A stretch of DNA of 64,000 nucleotides from Ulva prolifera (Eukaryota > Chlorophyta > Ulvophyceae > Ulvales > Ulvaceae), in the NCBI GenBank assembly GCA_023078555.1, contig CM041196.1:7947985-8011984 (forward strand). The letters are read 5' to 3'. The position numbers and the translations under genes were made by a program. How positions within the stretch are numbered: the stretch's first letter is position 1; each line of letters opens with the position of its first letter. Positions 23,664 to 34,255 of the stretch are shown piece after piece. The notes under the pieces were generated by a model. It did not search any database. It was given only the letters and a program-made list of their open reading frames with translations, and was not told the origin of the DNA.

Positions 23664-26600
23664 TTTCCAACGCAGCAACGGGTCCACACAGCGCGACAAC
23701 TACAACAGCGGTACCAAGCACCCGACCTCTCAGGGCCTAAACAGTGAACAGCTTCCCACGTTGCCTCGTCCCTGTTTTCCTCTCGACGAAGCACACGACA
23801 CCTCTGAGACCGTGTCGGTATCGGAAGCGCTCAAGCCATACCGCCTGGGACTGGTCCAAAATCGGCTCGTGCACAGAAGAGGTTGCATGCAGTGCACTTT
23901 ACACAGCACAAGCTCCTATGAAACTGTGCCGGGCAAGCAGCATGTAGCATGTGTTCATGGTCTTTGCGGGGGCACAGCGGATCTTCACGAGAAGTTCGGC
24001 CGTCACGAGTCGAAGCGCGTGCCGCATGGCCGCTTGCTCTGGCGGGTGCAAACTAGACGGCAGCCTGGTCATCAAACGGCCCAATCGACCATCAGCCTGA
24101 GCATGAAGGCACGCCAGCAATATGATCTGTGCGTGAATCATGGAGTTGCGTTCGAGGCGCCTGCAGTGGTGGCGTGCGCCTCAGAAGGTTGTGTGCTGGC
24201 GTGCGAACGCAGGACGTTGAACCTCAGCTGAAGGTGAGGTCGAGGCTGCATGCACATGCTCGTAGCCACCGGCATGTGATGCATGCCATCTTATAGCCCG
24301 ATGTCGTGGCATGTAAATGCCCAAGGGGTGCGGGGTACTGCAGAACAACAAACGATTGTGCAGTCCCGAGTGGCTCCGCTGGCAAGCACAAGATTTCTTG
24401 ATCCATCATCTGAACGCAGCCGAAGAATGCATGTTGCGCTGCATTTGCGCTTCCCGAGCTGGTGAGGCCTGCTGATGCTTGTAGGCTCAGCCAGGAGCAC
24501 ATGCACTTGGGTTTGATGAGGTTGAGCTTGATCGACCAGCCAGCAGATCGAACATGTACCATGTTCTGACGAGCGCATACCCGAACCAACTGTATCCTCT
24601 CTTGTTGGCCGGCCATAGGAGTGTGTGCGAAAGTCATGCAGCAGGGACGAGACAATGAGGTGTGCGTTGATGAGCTGCATTTTCACTGTGTGCCTGATGA
24701 TGCTGGCGACATATCCGGTGCCAGAGTGGTCCTGGACCATGCTGAAAGCAGCAAATAGCATGGCCAACCCTGCAGTGCAGCAGAGACATGTGCTCAGCTG
24801 GTAGTGAACGCAAAGGGGTGTGCACCTGATGCCGTGCGTGCCGGATACTTGTGTGCCGAGGCACATCCGGTTGGGTGTTTTGAATGCAGTTTCGACGACC
24901 ACACATAATTTCATCAGCCAGCGGAATGGAATTATGTGTGGTCCAAGGCTGCAATTGAAAAATGCTGTTACAGATGCACATGCACCGTCTGACAGGGGAT
25001 CCACCAAGGACTGCCACTGCGCATGCTGCGTGACCATGACCATGGTCGGTCCTCCTAGATGGCGAAACATGCAGCACGGAGCATTCAGGATTTCTGAATC
25101 AGCATGGCGGCTGGAGCAGCCATGATCATTTGACTGCAACCCTGAACAACTGCAGCCTGGAACAACAGCCTACAGTGTGCGCCAGCAGCTTGCAGAAATT
25201 CCAGCTGCCTCGCTGCGGAACCGCATGCAGGTACAACACGCCCCAGTCAGCTTGAGCCAGTGTATGAGCCGCTTTATTGGGAGCACCGCAAGGGGTCCAT
25301 GGAGCAGCGCCCTTGCAGGACAACTGTCATCTGAACCGGCGAGCGTCAGCTATACTAAAAAATCTATGGGTGATACAGAATTGTATCAGAGAGGTTCAGT
25401 GCCAGAAACGTCATTGCCAGCTCTCAACTGCAGCTTCCCGGCGATCCATGTACATAGAGAGTCTTGTTGAAGACCCTGTCACCTGCGGCACTCATTAGAC
25501 GTGCAAGAGTAGGGACCCACAACACCGAAGGAATGCGTTGAGCATGCAAGATATGCACATAAGGTGAGGATCGGGACATACGGGCTGGGCCGCTGTGCTT
25601 ATGTGCTTTCAGGCAGCGTTGGACAGTGGAGCGTCTATCGCAGGCGGGGCAAAGAAGAGCTCAATGGCTGAGTCTGCTGCCCAGCCAGGTGGTGTGAGAT
25701 GGATAGAAGTTCATTGGCCAGGCATATGTCTGCACAACCGGGCGGGGCGCATGCTACCTGTGGCCTTTCTGCATGATGATCAACACATGCGTGTCGGGCT
25801 GACCGCCCATAGATGTTTCGCCCAACACCGGGATTCTGCCACTAGTTCCACATTTGATGAGCTCTGCACGGCACGTGGTGCAGGCAGCGGCTGCATGCCC
25901 TCGTGTCTGTATGTCAAGACCGGAGCAGCCTTGACATGGCACGGTGAGGGTTTTGATGGGTGGAGGACGGCGGTGCAGCGGTGCGGCTTGGGCCTTGCGA
26001 GTGTATGTGTGGATTTTGTGGGCGGAGGGCTGGGGGTCAGCTGCGAAGAGCGGGCTCAGCCTGTGAGGTCCCATGTTTGCCTGCGCATGCCTTGGGCTGT
26101 GGCACCTGTTGTACGACACAGCGAAGAGTGCGAGCTTACATCTATGCTGTATGGATGTGTGTGCTTGTGGATATGTATATGCACAGGTGCGGGTGTCTGC
26201 GATCTTTTTCTTGTGGGGCGAGGGATTGTCTACCTTTTGATGGTGATAAATGGCTGCGGTGCCTCGTTCTGTGTGACGACTTCAGTGTGGCTTGCTTGCG
26301 CGGTGCGCCTGTGCGATTCCTGCGGTGCAACCTGCCTCTCCGAATCCTTCCTTAACACACATGTCCTGACGCCTGAGGCTGGCACCTGTTCGGTTGTCGC
26401 TGTGGCGGGACTCTTTCTCTGTCACGAAACAAGGCTGAAGGGGAACTCTATGTCGCCGGACTGTGGCTGACCCCGTTCGCTGAATTGTTTTTTGCACTAA
26501 CGTAGCAGTCTGATGTTGCGAAGTGACTGTTGAGAGGGACTTCATCATTGTGTGCGTGAGCCTCGAACAACGCAGTGTGGCTTGTCGCCCAACCCGGCCT

Positions 26601-26797
26601 GCATCTTGCTTCGATGCAAGCTAAATCTCGCTTCTGTTTTCAGCGCTGTCTCATCCAGATCGTTCGGAGACCGCGCCTTTGAGGTCAAATGCTTCAGGCG
26701 CTCACGTCAGGGCACCCAACTGGCTGGATGTTATACATTAAGACATGTATAAATATAGCTAATCCGGTGGTATGTGACATCATCATGTTGAAAGTAC
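23664..26797. other. Gene-free interval upstream of the transporter; hairpin at 24.9 kb
   Basis: About 3.1 kb. The transporter promoter must lie at its left edge, but I see no clear TATA box there. Two long single-exon frames (24291-25139 minus, 25595-26470 plus) have no recognisable domain, no family-like motif and biased Cys/His/Ala composition; I treat them as chance. Confidence 0.45.
24897..24943. repeat. Perfect 14-bp hairpin with 19-base loop
   Basis: Arms 24897-24910 (GACCACACATAATT) and 24930-24943 are exact reverse complements. The stem is AT-rich at the loop side. No gene or transposon border is recognisable on either side. Confidence 0.8.
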
Positions 26798-26881
26798 CCG
26801 GCATTAGCTCAGTTGGTAGAGCATTAGACTGTAGTCGTCTGTGGAATCTAATGGTCGTTCGTTCGAATCGGACATGCCGGA
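26798..26881 (+). tRNA. tRNA-Tyr (anticodon GTA) with an 11-base intron
   Basis: All arms fold. The acceptor CCGGCAT pairs with ATGCCGG (7/7). The D arm is GCTC/GAGC. The anticodon stem is TTAGA/TCTAA. The T stem is GTTCG/CGGAC with one T-G pair and a TTCGAAT loop. The anticodon loop carries GTA followed by one purine, then the intron TCGTCTGTGGA at the canonical position after base 37. Nuclear tyrosine tRNAs of eukaryotes usually have an intron here. The A box (TAGCTCAGTTGG) and B box (GTTCGAATC) are intact. Base 26881 is the discriminator; CCA is not encoded. Delivers tyrosine to cytosolic ribosomes. Confidence 0.93.
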
Positions 26882-26889
26882 GTTGTTAT

Positions 26890-26894
26890 AACTT
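26890..26894 (+). terminator. RNA polymerase III terminator of tRNA-Tyr
   Basis: Five T on the sense strand, nine bases after the mature 3' end. A T run of four or more stops RNA polymerase III. Confidence 0.75.
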
Positions 26895-27117
26895 TTTGTG
26901 TATTGTGGTGATCTGGTTGCACATCGGATGCGCGCCCACATGTATCATGTGTAGCCATGTGAAGGATGATGTATATCAAGGTGCGAGCATAGCCGGACGG
27001 GGTGCGTTGAGTGATCATCCTGGGGAGAACCGATCATATGTGCGTGGCCACGAGTGGCGCGGGCGCTGTGCCCAATTGCCGCATCGACCCCAACCACCGC
27101 CGCCCGATGAGTCCACG

Positions 27118-27977
27118 CTACATCACGTCTTTAATACGTCTATGGCCAACGACGATAAATAGCACGGCTCGAAATACCCGACAAGACGTCAAAAGACAGT
27201 TTCGTCTGCTCCCAGCTAATGTAGTTTTGTGGGGGTGCATGGAGCTATGAAGTTGGTGATATTTTTCGACATGGTGATGCCGGTATGGCTCATGTGGGTA
27301 TAGGGTGAGCACGGCCTTTTTTTCGTTCCTTGAGCCTTGTGCTATTTCGCCAAATGGAGAGTTGGCAAGGCTATGTGGAACGTTACTTGGTGTAGAAAAC
27401 ATGTGATGTGGGATTTGTTGGCCAAAAGGGCCAAGGTGAATATATGATATTGGAGTATTTGGAGTGTCGCCTTGGATGTGTTTCAGCGCTAACATTCAAC
27501 TTGCATGCCAACTCCTAACGGATTTGTTGGGATTTGCATCATTGAAAAGTTGATAAGGCATCTTGTATTTTTCGGCAATGAAACACCGCACGAAATTTTG
27601 GGTGAGAGGTGATCAGTACTCAACAATTTGTTTGCCGTGAGCTCCGTCCAATAGGCGTCTTCCGCCGGTGCCAACCTGCACACATGGGGGCGGAGGCGGC
27701 CTTGCACACGTCAACATGTTGGCACGGAGTGACGGGCACACCGCACATGTGTGTGTATGCAAGCTCGTCCCCCCAAGCCCTCCGGGAAGTCGTGGTCGAA
27801 GTCCGCCGCCGTCTCGAGGTTGTCTTGGGCGCGGAAGGGCGCCTTCACGATCTCAAGGTCACTACCGTTCGTGGTTGGAACCTGCGCCACCGTGCACAGC
27901 CACGCGTCCTTCGCCGCGTTCATTAAAATAAGTTCGAAACATTCAGGGCTTTCTACTAATAAATCGATGGTATTCAT
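27118..27977 (-). pseudogene. Broken unidentified coding remnant
   Basis: Three open pieces follow each other on the minus strand: 27977-27711 (MNTIDLLVESPECFELILMN start), 27707-27489 (contains LPKNTRCLINFSMMQIPTNP) and 27495-27118 (contains ISYIHLGPFGQQIPHHMF). They read like parts of one protein separated by frameshifts or stops, with more even amino acid use than the GC-driven chance frames nearby. I recognise no family. The first ATG sits at the edge of an AT-rich island that could hold its promoter. Could be a decayed gene from a mobile element or virus-like insertion, or a host pseudogene. Confidence 0.35.
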
Positions 27978-28170
27978 TTTTATTACTTTAATTTATATTG
28001 TATGAACATATGTATTACAACTTGATTAAGTACATGATTGTATTGTAAATTAGTAATGCACGGAAACTTTCAGATGTTACTGAAAATATATATGAAAAAA
28101 CTTAGAATTAATATTTGATCTAACAATTCCTCGGGTTTCCCCAACTTCAATCGACCACGTCGCATAGTGA
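27930..28170. promoter_or_regulatory. AT-rich island between two minus-strand remnants
   Basis: About 240 bases clearly richer in A and T than the rest of the window, with several TATAT and TTAAT motifs (for example around 27975-28000 and 28085-28095). It lies exactly between the start of the 27.1-28.0 kb remnant and the end of the 28.2-29.7 kb remnant. A promoter or intergenic spacer of a compact, foreign-looking gene pair is the simplest reading. Confidence 0.35.
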
Positions 28171-28189
28171 TGTGCATAAACAATCAATC

Positions 28190-29652
28190 CTAAAATTCCA
28201 ATTGAGGACCGATGATTGCAACGCCCTTGGAGACGCATGCAAACCGCACACTGCCGCAGACGCCATGACCAATGTGCCGATGCGGTTGTTCGACGCGTTC
28301 ACGTACGGGCTGAAGTGCCCGTCGTGCTCCAGTGCCCGTCATGCTCCATGCAGATGACGTACCTGCACACAAGCGTGCGCAGTGGGGCCCTCCGCGCCAT
28401 GCCACGGTAGGGATCGAAAACAGAGTGGTGGCAGCGATGCGGTGCAAATCATGAGCCGAGTGCATGTGACACAGAGGGACGCTCGCGGACACGCAGCAGC
28501 TGCGCCAGAGCGCTACGGACATGCAACGAGAATGCGAGGGGGTGCCCTCCAGTCCGCGCACTCGCCTCTAAAGACCAACTCTTCGCCGGGCTTCATCTTA
28601 TGCAGGGCAGCGGCGTTGTAGACACCTGTCGTGACGCCCAGCTCCACCAACATATTGCCGACCATCGCGTCCGTGTTGTCTTGCATGACGTTGGTGGGAT
28701 CGAAAAGCACCCAAACGTACGCCTCGCTTGTGGGGTGCCTTGTCGAAATTCGTGAGCTGCACCGCGGTGTAGCCGTGTCAACCATGGTTGTAGAGCAAAG
28801 CACAGACAACGAGGGAAGGGGAAGGGGGAGAGGGGGGGATGCGCCCCAACCTGATCCGAGAAGGTCGTTTTCGTCAGGCGGACCGCCCCATCTCAGATAC
28901 GCAAAGTGCGGCGTCCGTGTGTCGACCAACGAGATGTGGACGAACACGAAGCGGGCTTGCTACATGGCGAAGCCGCTGAAGAACATGCTCTCGACGATCT
29001 TCCCAATTTGGCCCGGCGTCAAGCGCACCGTCTTGCGTGTGACGGCAAGGGGCGAGGCCGTGAAAAAGCCTCGGAGTCGCTCGACTAGGAGGGCATGCCT
29101 CTGGAAGGGGCTCCCCTGGGTGACGCCCCGTGCGACAGTATCAATATTTAGCTCCGGTGGGGCGGAACGACGCGAATGTTGGTGGTGTGGACCAACACGT
29201 TGACAACATTCGTCCCGCGTGGTTTGAAGTATGAATCCAGTGACAAGTTGGGGATCAAGCCCCCGTGTTTGGCAGCCCGAGGCAAGCACACACCGTGCGA
29301 GCACACATGTGGTACGCCTTGGAGACAGTCATCCGCGGAGCTTGCCAGCGCCGATGCGGCGCCCACCATGCCGGTGTGCACAAGGGCGCGGAGGTAATCG
29401 TCGAAGAGGTCCATGGACATGTGCTTCCACGAGCGCACCACGCGGTACATGTCCGGTGAAGGCTGTGCCCTTGCGCGCCAAGAACGCGGCGGACAACTCC
29501 ACACTCTGCGCCAGCTCTTTGCGCTGGTTGTTGATCCGGAAGTGCACGGCCTTGATTTCGGCAGCGCCCGCGCCTTGGGCCGCGAGGCACCCGCACCAGT
29601 CCGTCACCAGCACGCCGTCGTCTTGGGCGCTCCACAGAAACCTGCACAGCAT
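28190..29652 (-). pseudogene. Broken unidentified coding remnant, about 480 codons
   Basis: Minus-strand pieces in different frames read on from one another: 29652-29460 (KAVHFRINNQRKELAQSV), 29450-29148 (DMYRVVRSWKHMSMDLFDDY), 29110-28960 (TVRLTPGQIGKIVESMFF), 28950-28513 (FVHISLVDTRTPHFAYLRWG and later VGNMLVELGVTTGVYNAAAL). At least three frameshifts are needed, so it is inactive. No family recognised. A 17-bp tandem duplication lies at 28314-28347. The plus strand also shows open frames here, so strand assignment is not certain. Same orientation as the Helitron at 31-33.7 kb, but no Pif1-helicase motif is visible. Confidence 0.3.
28314..28347. repeat. 17-bp tandem duplication
   Basis: AGTGCCCGTCGTGCTCC is followed at once by a copy with one substitution (28331-28347). 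Seventeen is not a multiple of three, so it shifts any frame through it. Confidence 0.8.
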
Positions 29653-30687
29653 TCCAAGGCCTCGGTACGCCGCTGCGTGGTAGCGTCCTCAGGGCGTGGA
29701 CGTCGGGGAGCACACGACAGCGTGTGCACGCATGCAGCGTCCCGGCAGTCGAGGGGGGCCCATACGGCCGGGCCCGCGGCGCAAACAGCGAGATGGTGCA
29801 TTTCACAGGTACACGATACGGGTGTGCCCGGCTCTGGTGTGAGAACCGGCCGGCAGGCCGGCGGGCGGAGGTGATGACGCACCACCGCGCGACAACGCAG
29901 CCCAAGCCGAGGCCGCCTAAGACCTGCACCTCCACGACGAGAGAGATAAAAATTTCCCATAACCATCGCTACACACTTCAGAACGCTTGGCCGTGGCACG
30001 ACGGGGCGTCAGGACGCCCTTCTGGTTGCTGCGCTGCTGCAGCGCCCGGGAAGCGTGCGCCAGGCCGTGCAGCACCACCAGAAAAGACTGTAGGCATCGA
30101 CCTCGGCAAATGCATGGCAGGCTTTACTCAGACACTCTCGAGCCCGTGCCACGGAAGACCGGTGCCTCCCTCGAGCTGCGACCCGGAGACACCGATCGGC
30201 TGGCGAACGGACAAAGACATCGACGATATGAATCCTGTTTCGAAGAGGTCTTTCGCAGTGGAGTCGTCGGTTCGGGCCCGTGGCCGCAGCAGGTATTCGT
30301 GTCATAGGCAGGTTGTGAGGCAGGCGCGCGGCTGCAGCGACCTCGCGGGCTCCTTCGTAAGACTGCAGGCGCGCGCAACGCAGCCAACAGAGTTCCAGCT
30401 GCCGTCACGCCGGGCCTCGCGCGCATCCTTGGCGCGACTTCCCCGCGGCGTGCGGCGAGGTGTGTGCACCACGTGGCCCTTCCCACGACCACCGGTGCCC
30501 AGCGCCGCACAATTGCGCGATATCCTGTTTCGATCCTGTCTCAATCCGGTTTCCGAGAGCCCTCTCGTGGTAGAGTCGTGGGTTCAGGCCCGTGGCTGCG
30601 GCAGGTGTTCGAGGCATCAGGGCTCCCGCCTACGAGGCTACGCACGACCGTGACAGGGCAGCGATCGATCGCGGATCGGTGTATCTC

Positions 30688-30738
30688 GTGTCTCTCAGTG
30701 TCAAGGCATTCTTGGAAGGTGTACGAGTTGTCGAGATG
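30688..30738. repeat. 51-bp direct repeat, copy 1
   Basis: GTGTCTCTCAGTGTCAAGGC is its first part. The 51 bases recur at 30910-30960 with one difference. The copies are 222 bp apart. Each is followed by GAGATG. Confidence 0.85.
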
Positions 30739-30909
30739 GCTCGGGAGCTCCTGGCTGTGTACCGATCGCTGCCGCGCCGCGCCATGCACCGACGTCCCGC
30801 TGCGCCGCGCCATGCACCGCCCATGCACCGACGTCCCGCACCACGGACGAGCACGGCCAAAGACAGGAGGACTGCATCGCAGAAATCGGGAGATCTGTTT
30901 CCGAGGTAG

Positions 30910-30960
30910 GTGTCTCTCAGTGTCAAGGCATTCTTGGTAGGTGTACGAGTTGTCGAGATG
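30910..30960. repeat. 51-bp direct repeat, copy 2
   Basis: Second copy of 30688-30738 with a single A-to-T change. It ends about 50 bases before a G15 tract (31008-31022). Confidence 0.85.
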
Positions 30961-31007
30961 ACAGACAGACACTTTCGACCCCCCGCCCCGCGCGGCCCCG
31001 GCGAAAA

Positions 31008-31022
31008 GGGGGGGGGGGGGGG
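31008..31022. repeat. G15 homopolymer (C15 on minus)
   Basis: Fifteen G on the + strand at the point where the Helitron reading fades. On the minus strand it is a C tract like those at intron donors, but no GT donor precedes it; only a possible GC. Confidence 0.85.
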
Positions 31023-31204
31023 ATTCGACGCGAAAAGTGCTCTATGTACGGTTGTCAGGCGATGCGATGCTTCATGAAAGTTTGCAAGATGATGTAGACG
31101 ATGACTTAATGCAGCAATTGCGATTCTCATACGTACAATGTCAGACGGCTTTAGAAGAAACCAACGCGTAAGGTACTGTATGGTGTATTAGTTTAGCAGC
31201 ATGT

Positions 31205-31925
31205 GTTGAGGTGAGTGACGTACCCCAGCTTCATCGACGGCTTCTCCCGGGGCCGCATCCGCATGTGCTTCTGCAATTTTGATAGCAGCCGTAGAGTTGC
31301 TCTTGCATTTGTAGCGAAAGAGGTATCCCAAGCCTGTAGTCCCATGCGCCATGGCGACGAAGGAATGGCATCTTGTATGGATTAGAATGTGGGGGGAGTA
31401 GCTTGCGACCCAGCCGTCGTCGGTGCCGCGCCACGGATTCTAGTGGCCTGATGCGTCGTAGTGCGTGCTTACCACGGGCAGGTGAGGGAAGCCCCAGCAG
31501 CAATGACTACCGAAGGGCGGCCCGCCGCAACGTGGGGAGTGCTTGTGTATATGAAAAGACATCACGAGTGCACGAAGCCCCGGGAATCGTTCCTCTTCGC
31601 CGTCTATAGGGATATGTGCCCACACCACAGCATCGACTTGAGCCGGCGTCCATACCGGACCTTTGTACTTTGCGAGCATGTGACAGTCAGGGTTGCCGCG
31701 CTTTTGCCATTCGATGACATCGAGACCCCACTCCGCCTGGCCTGCATCAAAAGGGATGTAGGCTCCGTTTTTTAGGTTCTTCCAGACTTCGGCTCGCGGA
31801 GCGTTGAAGATGCGCGCTATGAGCATGATGAGGTGAGGCGAGTGGGCGTCTTTGTGAAGTTTGTTACCGTACGTCACTGTGACGAAGATGATATTCTCGA
31901 TGCCGTAGAATGCTGCTGATGTCAT
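31205..31925 (-). pseudogene. Helitron Rep, HUH core and following domain
   Basis: Contains WGLDVIEWQKRGNPDCHML, the equivalent of the family's EFQKRGLPHxH motif with the first catalytic His changed to Asp, followed by WTPAQVDAVVWAHIP. A TAG at 31440 interrupts; in the same frame GLGYLFRYKCK follows, matching the YLFKYIYK block. A GTACGT donor near 31225 and an acceptor near 31180 suggest an intron, after which the reading resumes to about 31030. Confidence 0.65.
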
Positions 31926-31979
31926 GACGTCTTACATGCGGGTGTTGAAGTACCGTGGACCTGTAGATGTTTGCATCCG

Positions 31980-32468
31980 TTAGCAACACAATTTGCGTCT
32001 ACTTCTGTGCAGACGGCATCGGTGTACAACTACCTGTTGCGCACCTCCGGCATAACTTGCTGGGATATGGGAACCACCGCGTTGCTCTAGAACGTTGTGG
32101 CCACCGTAACCGTGGTCGACGTCTTTGAGCGTGTAGCTGTGTGCGTCAATCGCGCTCATTGCGTTTCGGAAGTAATTGAGTAAGGAGGATTCGATGACAT
32201 TCCATTTGAACAGCAGCCACTCTTGAACAAGCCGTGGGCCGTGGAGCGAGAGAAGCAAATCTTGTTGGTGGAGCATAAAAAACCGAGCCCATTTCCGTTG
32301 TGTCATCTTCTTTCCTGCTTTGGTTTGCATGTCTTCTTGTGGGCACACGAGTCTCATGTCGGGAAATATGACTGGGAACGCGAGGACATCGACTTCGGCG
32401 CCCCGCAGAGGACGACCTTGAGTTGGATTGTCACGCGGCCACTTCAGCAGTAGTAGCTCAGGCGGCAA
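31980..32468 (-). pseudogene. Helitron Rep, middle part (FP..FP block)
   Basis: Continues the frame of the preceding piece after one stop. Contains VDVLAFPVIFPDMRL, the block typical of Helitron proteins just before the Rep core, then a long helical stretch (ARFFMLHQQDLLLSLHG) and IPASYAGGAQQV, corresponding to the LPSSF-GSPR block. The frame closes at 31980. Confidence 0.65.
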
Positions 32469-33655
32469 CTAATCTGGGTCGTCGGTGTGGTACACATCTG
32501 ATGCTTTGGGGCCGCCGTCTCCGTACGCGAACCGCATCGCGACGTTGCCTTGCTGCATATGGTCACTTAGTTCGACCGCACGCTTGAGGCCGGCAGCCAC
32601 GGGGTTCTTGGCAATGATGCTGCGGCATCTTTCTATCAGCTGTGTAGGCGCGGCCTCGGATGGTTGAGGATCAGGAGTGTACCACCACTGATGCAACTCG
32701 CGATCCGCAGCTGCAGCGTCGCTGACTGATCGGTCGAGTGTGCGCAGATTTGAGATGACTTGGCCTTGCAAGGTCAGTGTGCAAGGTGTTGTGGTGCGGT
32801 CATGGAAACCGCGGCCGCCTTCAGTCAACGTAGGCATCACCCATGTCGTCGCGAATGTACACGCGTGATTCACTCTGCGAGCGTTGGCTGACCATGTGGG
32901 AGTTGCCAGTGGCTCTTCGAGCTCTGGGGGCGCTATTGGTAGTGGCGGCATGAATTGGCCCTCTCCACAGCAAGGAGTCTTCAATGTACTGCCGGCTGCA
33001 CTGAAGAGCTCAAAATCGAATAGCATGGCATTGCAATGCATGCAATGGCCGTTTGGGGCGGGTGGTCCGCTTGCTAGTTGAACGCGAAAAGGTGCTATTG
33101 TTGATTCTCTTCGTCGCATAGCTGCAGCGTTGCGCTGGCGGTGCACCTGCGCTTGGAACCCCGTGCACGCAGGTCGCGTTGGCGGTCGACGTCTAGTTGG
33201 CGGTGCACCTGCGCTTGAGGAGCATCTGCTTTGCGTTGCTGGCGCTGATGTTCCGCATTTACCTGCCGGTGATGTTGTGCTTGAGTTGTATCCTCTTTGC
33301 GGTGTTGGCATTGTTGTTTAGCATTTGCTGCTCTATGTACATATGCTTGAGGCGCATCTTCATCACGTTGGCGTTTTTTAACCATAGCATCTTGCATACG
33401 GTGAAGTTGTTGTTGTTGTTGTGATGTTGGCGGATGTAGATGGGCACGTTGCATTGCAAGGTGGCGTTCATGTATACGATAGGCCGGATCATTTCGTCTT
33501 TTCGCTTTGCGTTGTTCACGGTCTAGCCTCCGTCTTCTTTGTGGAGGCGGTTCGTCTGCGACATAAGCAGTTCGTGATGTATGTAAAATCGCTCTTGAGT
33601 GCATGCATGCTGGTGTCATGCCAGGGTATAAACCGCTTGAAGTCACACGAAACAT
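32469..33655 (-). pseudogene. Helitron Rep, N-terminal part
   Basis: Starts at ATG 33655. The first 170 codons are Gln/Arg-rich with a repeated APQAQVHRQ-type unit. After a frameshift near 33155 the frame continues (33150-32469) into the Helitron N-terminal domain with a CxxC and a CCG motif, ending at a TAG stop in line with the next piece. The downstream frame reads straight on past this stop, so the stop is a point lesion. Confidence 0.65.
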
Positions 33656-33981
33656 AAGTATACATGCGCGAAAATAGCGACAGCTATCCGCATGTATATA
33701 AAGGTATGTATAAGCTTAATTTCTGCAAGTCTGCTCACCTGGTATTATTTGGATGGGCGCGATCGCCATCACTTTGCAGCGCATTTGCAGCAGCCAATCC
33801 TGTACACCAACAAATCTGGAATTTGGCGCATTTTTTTTTGTTGTTTTCCCAGATGTTGTATCTTTTTAACAACGGACGCTGTGTGGGTTGTACTTCAACT
33901 GACCTTCGGTTCGTGGCGCTTCGTTTACATTGCTTTGTTCTTGTCTTTGGCGCTTGCCACGAAGGTTGTATGTGTGCGACT
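33656..33981. other. No gene; AT-richer interval upstream of the Helitron ORF
   Basis: Bases 33656-33720 contain TATATAAAGG (around 33694) and other AT-rich words. It may include the Helitron 5' region, but no terminus is recognisable. Confidence 0.35.
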
Positions 33982-34255
33982 GTTGTGAAAGTGCCTCGTA
34001 GCGCCCAAGGCATGTGCACATGCGGATGCACGCACGGGGTGACACGTGGCAGTCACCAGCCCGCGAATGAGAAGACACATTCCAGCTCTCTGTATAGGTC
34101 GAACAAGGTCATGGTTCAAGTATCTAACTCAGATACTGACCATGCAGGTGTGATCCCAGATCGCTGGCGTCATGTGCTAAGTACTCCGCACACATATTTA
34201 ATTTTCGCCCAACTAAACTTACGGTATGACGCTTCGACTCGCGCTTGCATTCGAA
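33982..34255 (-). repeat. Copy of a 271-274-bp interspersed repeat
   Basis: Near-identical, in reverse complement, to 54147-54417. Starts GTTGTGAAAGTGCC and ends GCATTCGAA in this orientation. Flanks share only GCGAC in the middle of an 8-base window, so the target duplication, clear at the other copy, is worn here. No terminal inverted repeat and no coding capacity. Confidence 0.8.

Larger units (their letters stand above)
29700..31000. other. GC-rich interval with dispersed short duplications; no gene
   Basis: Open frames here (up to 309 codons) change strand and frame freely and carry no motif. Two kinds of duplication occur: a diverged block around 30226-30310 repeated around 30518-30604 (both contain a GGCCCGTGGC[C/T]GCGGCAGGT-like core), and a near-exact 51-bp pair listed separately. 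Confidence 0.4.
31030..33655 (-). mobile_element. Decayed Helitron (Rep part only)
   Basis: Minus-strand coding pieces follow the order of a Helitron Rep: N-terminal basic region with repeats, Helitron-like N-terminal domain with Cys pairs (CMHCNAMLFDFEL ... CCGEGQFMPPLPIAP), the FPVIFPD block, then the Rep core with the family block EWQKRGNPDCHML, and the downstream GLGYLFRYKCK block. The first His of the HUH pair is replaced by Asp, and there is at least one frameshift (near 33155), stops at 32469 and 31440, and a break near 31930-31980. No Pif1 helicase domain is visible to the left. Helitron ends (5' TC, 3' CTRR plus hairpin) could not be placed. Confidence 0.75.

Noticed and set aside
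24291-25139. 282-codon frame on the - strand
   Set aside because: No recognisable family, overlaps several equally long frames, and contains the perfect hairpin; most likely chance.
25595-26470. 291-codon single-exon frame on the + strand
   Set aside because: No domain or motif, Cys/Val/Gly-rich composition that follows the local base skew, no introns although the clear genes here have many.
29724-30653. 309-codon frame on the + strand
   Set aside because: Runs through the duplicated blocks with Arg/Pro/Ser-rich sequence, no motif; GC-driven chance frame.
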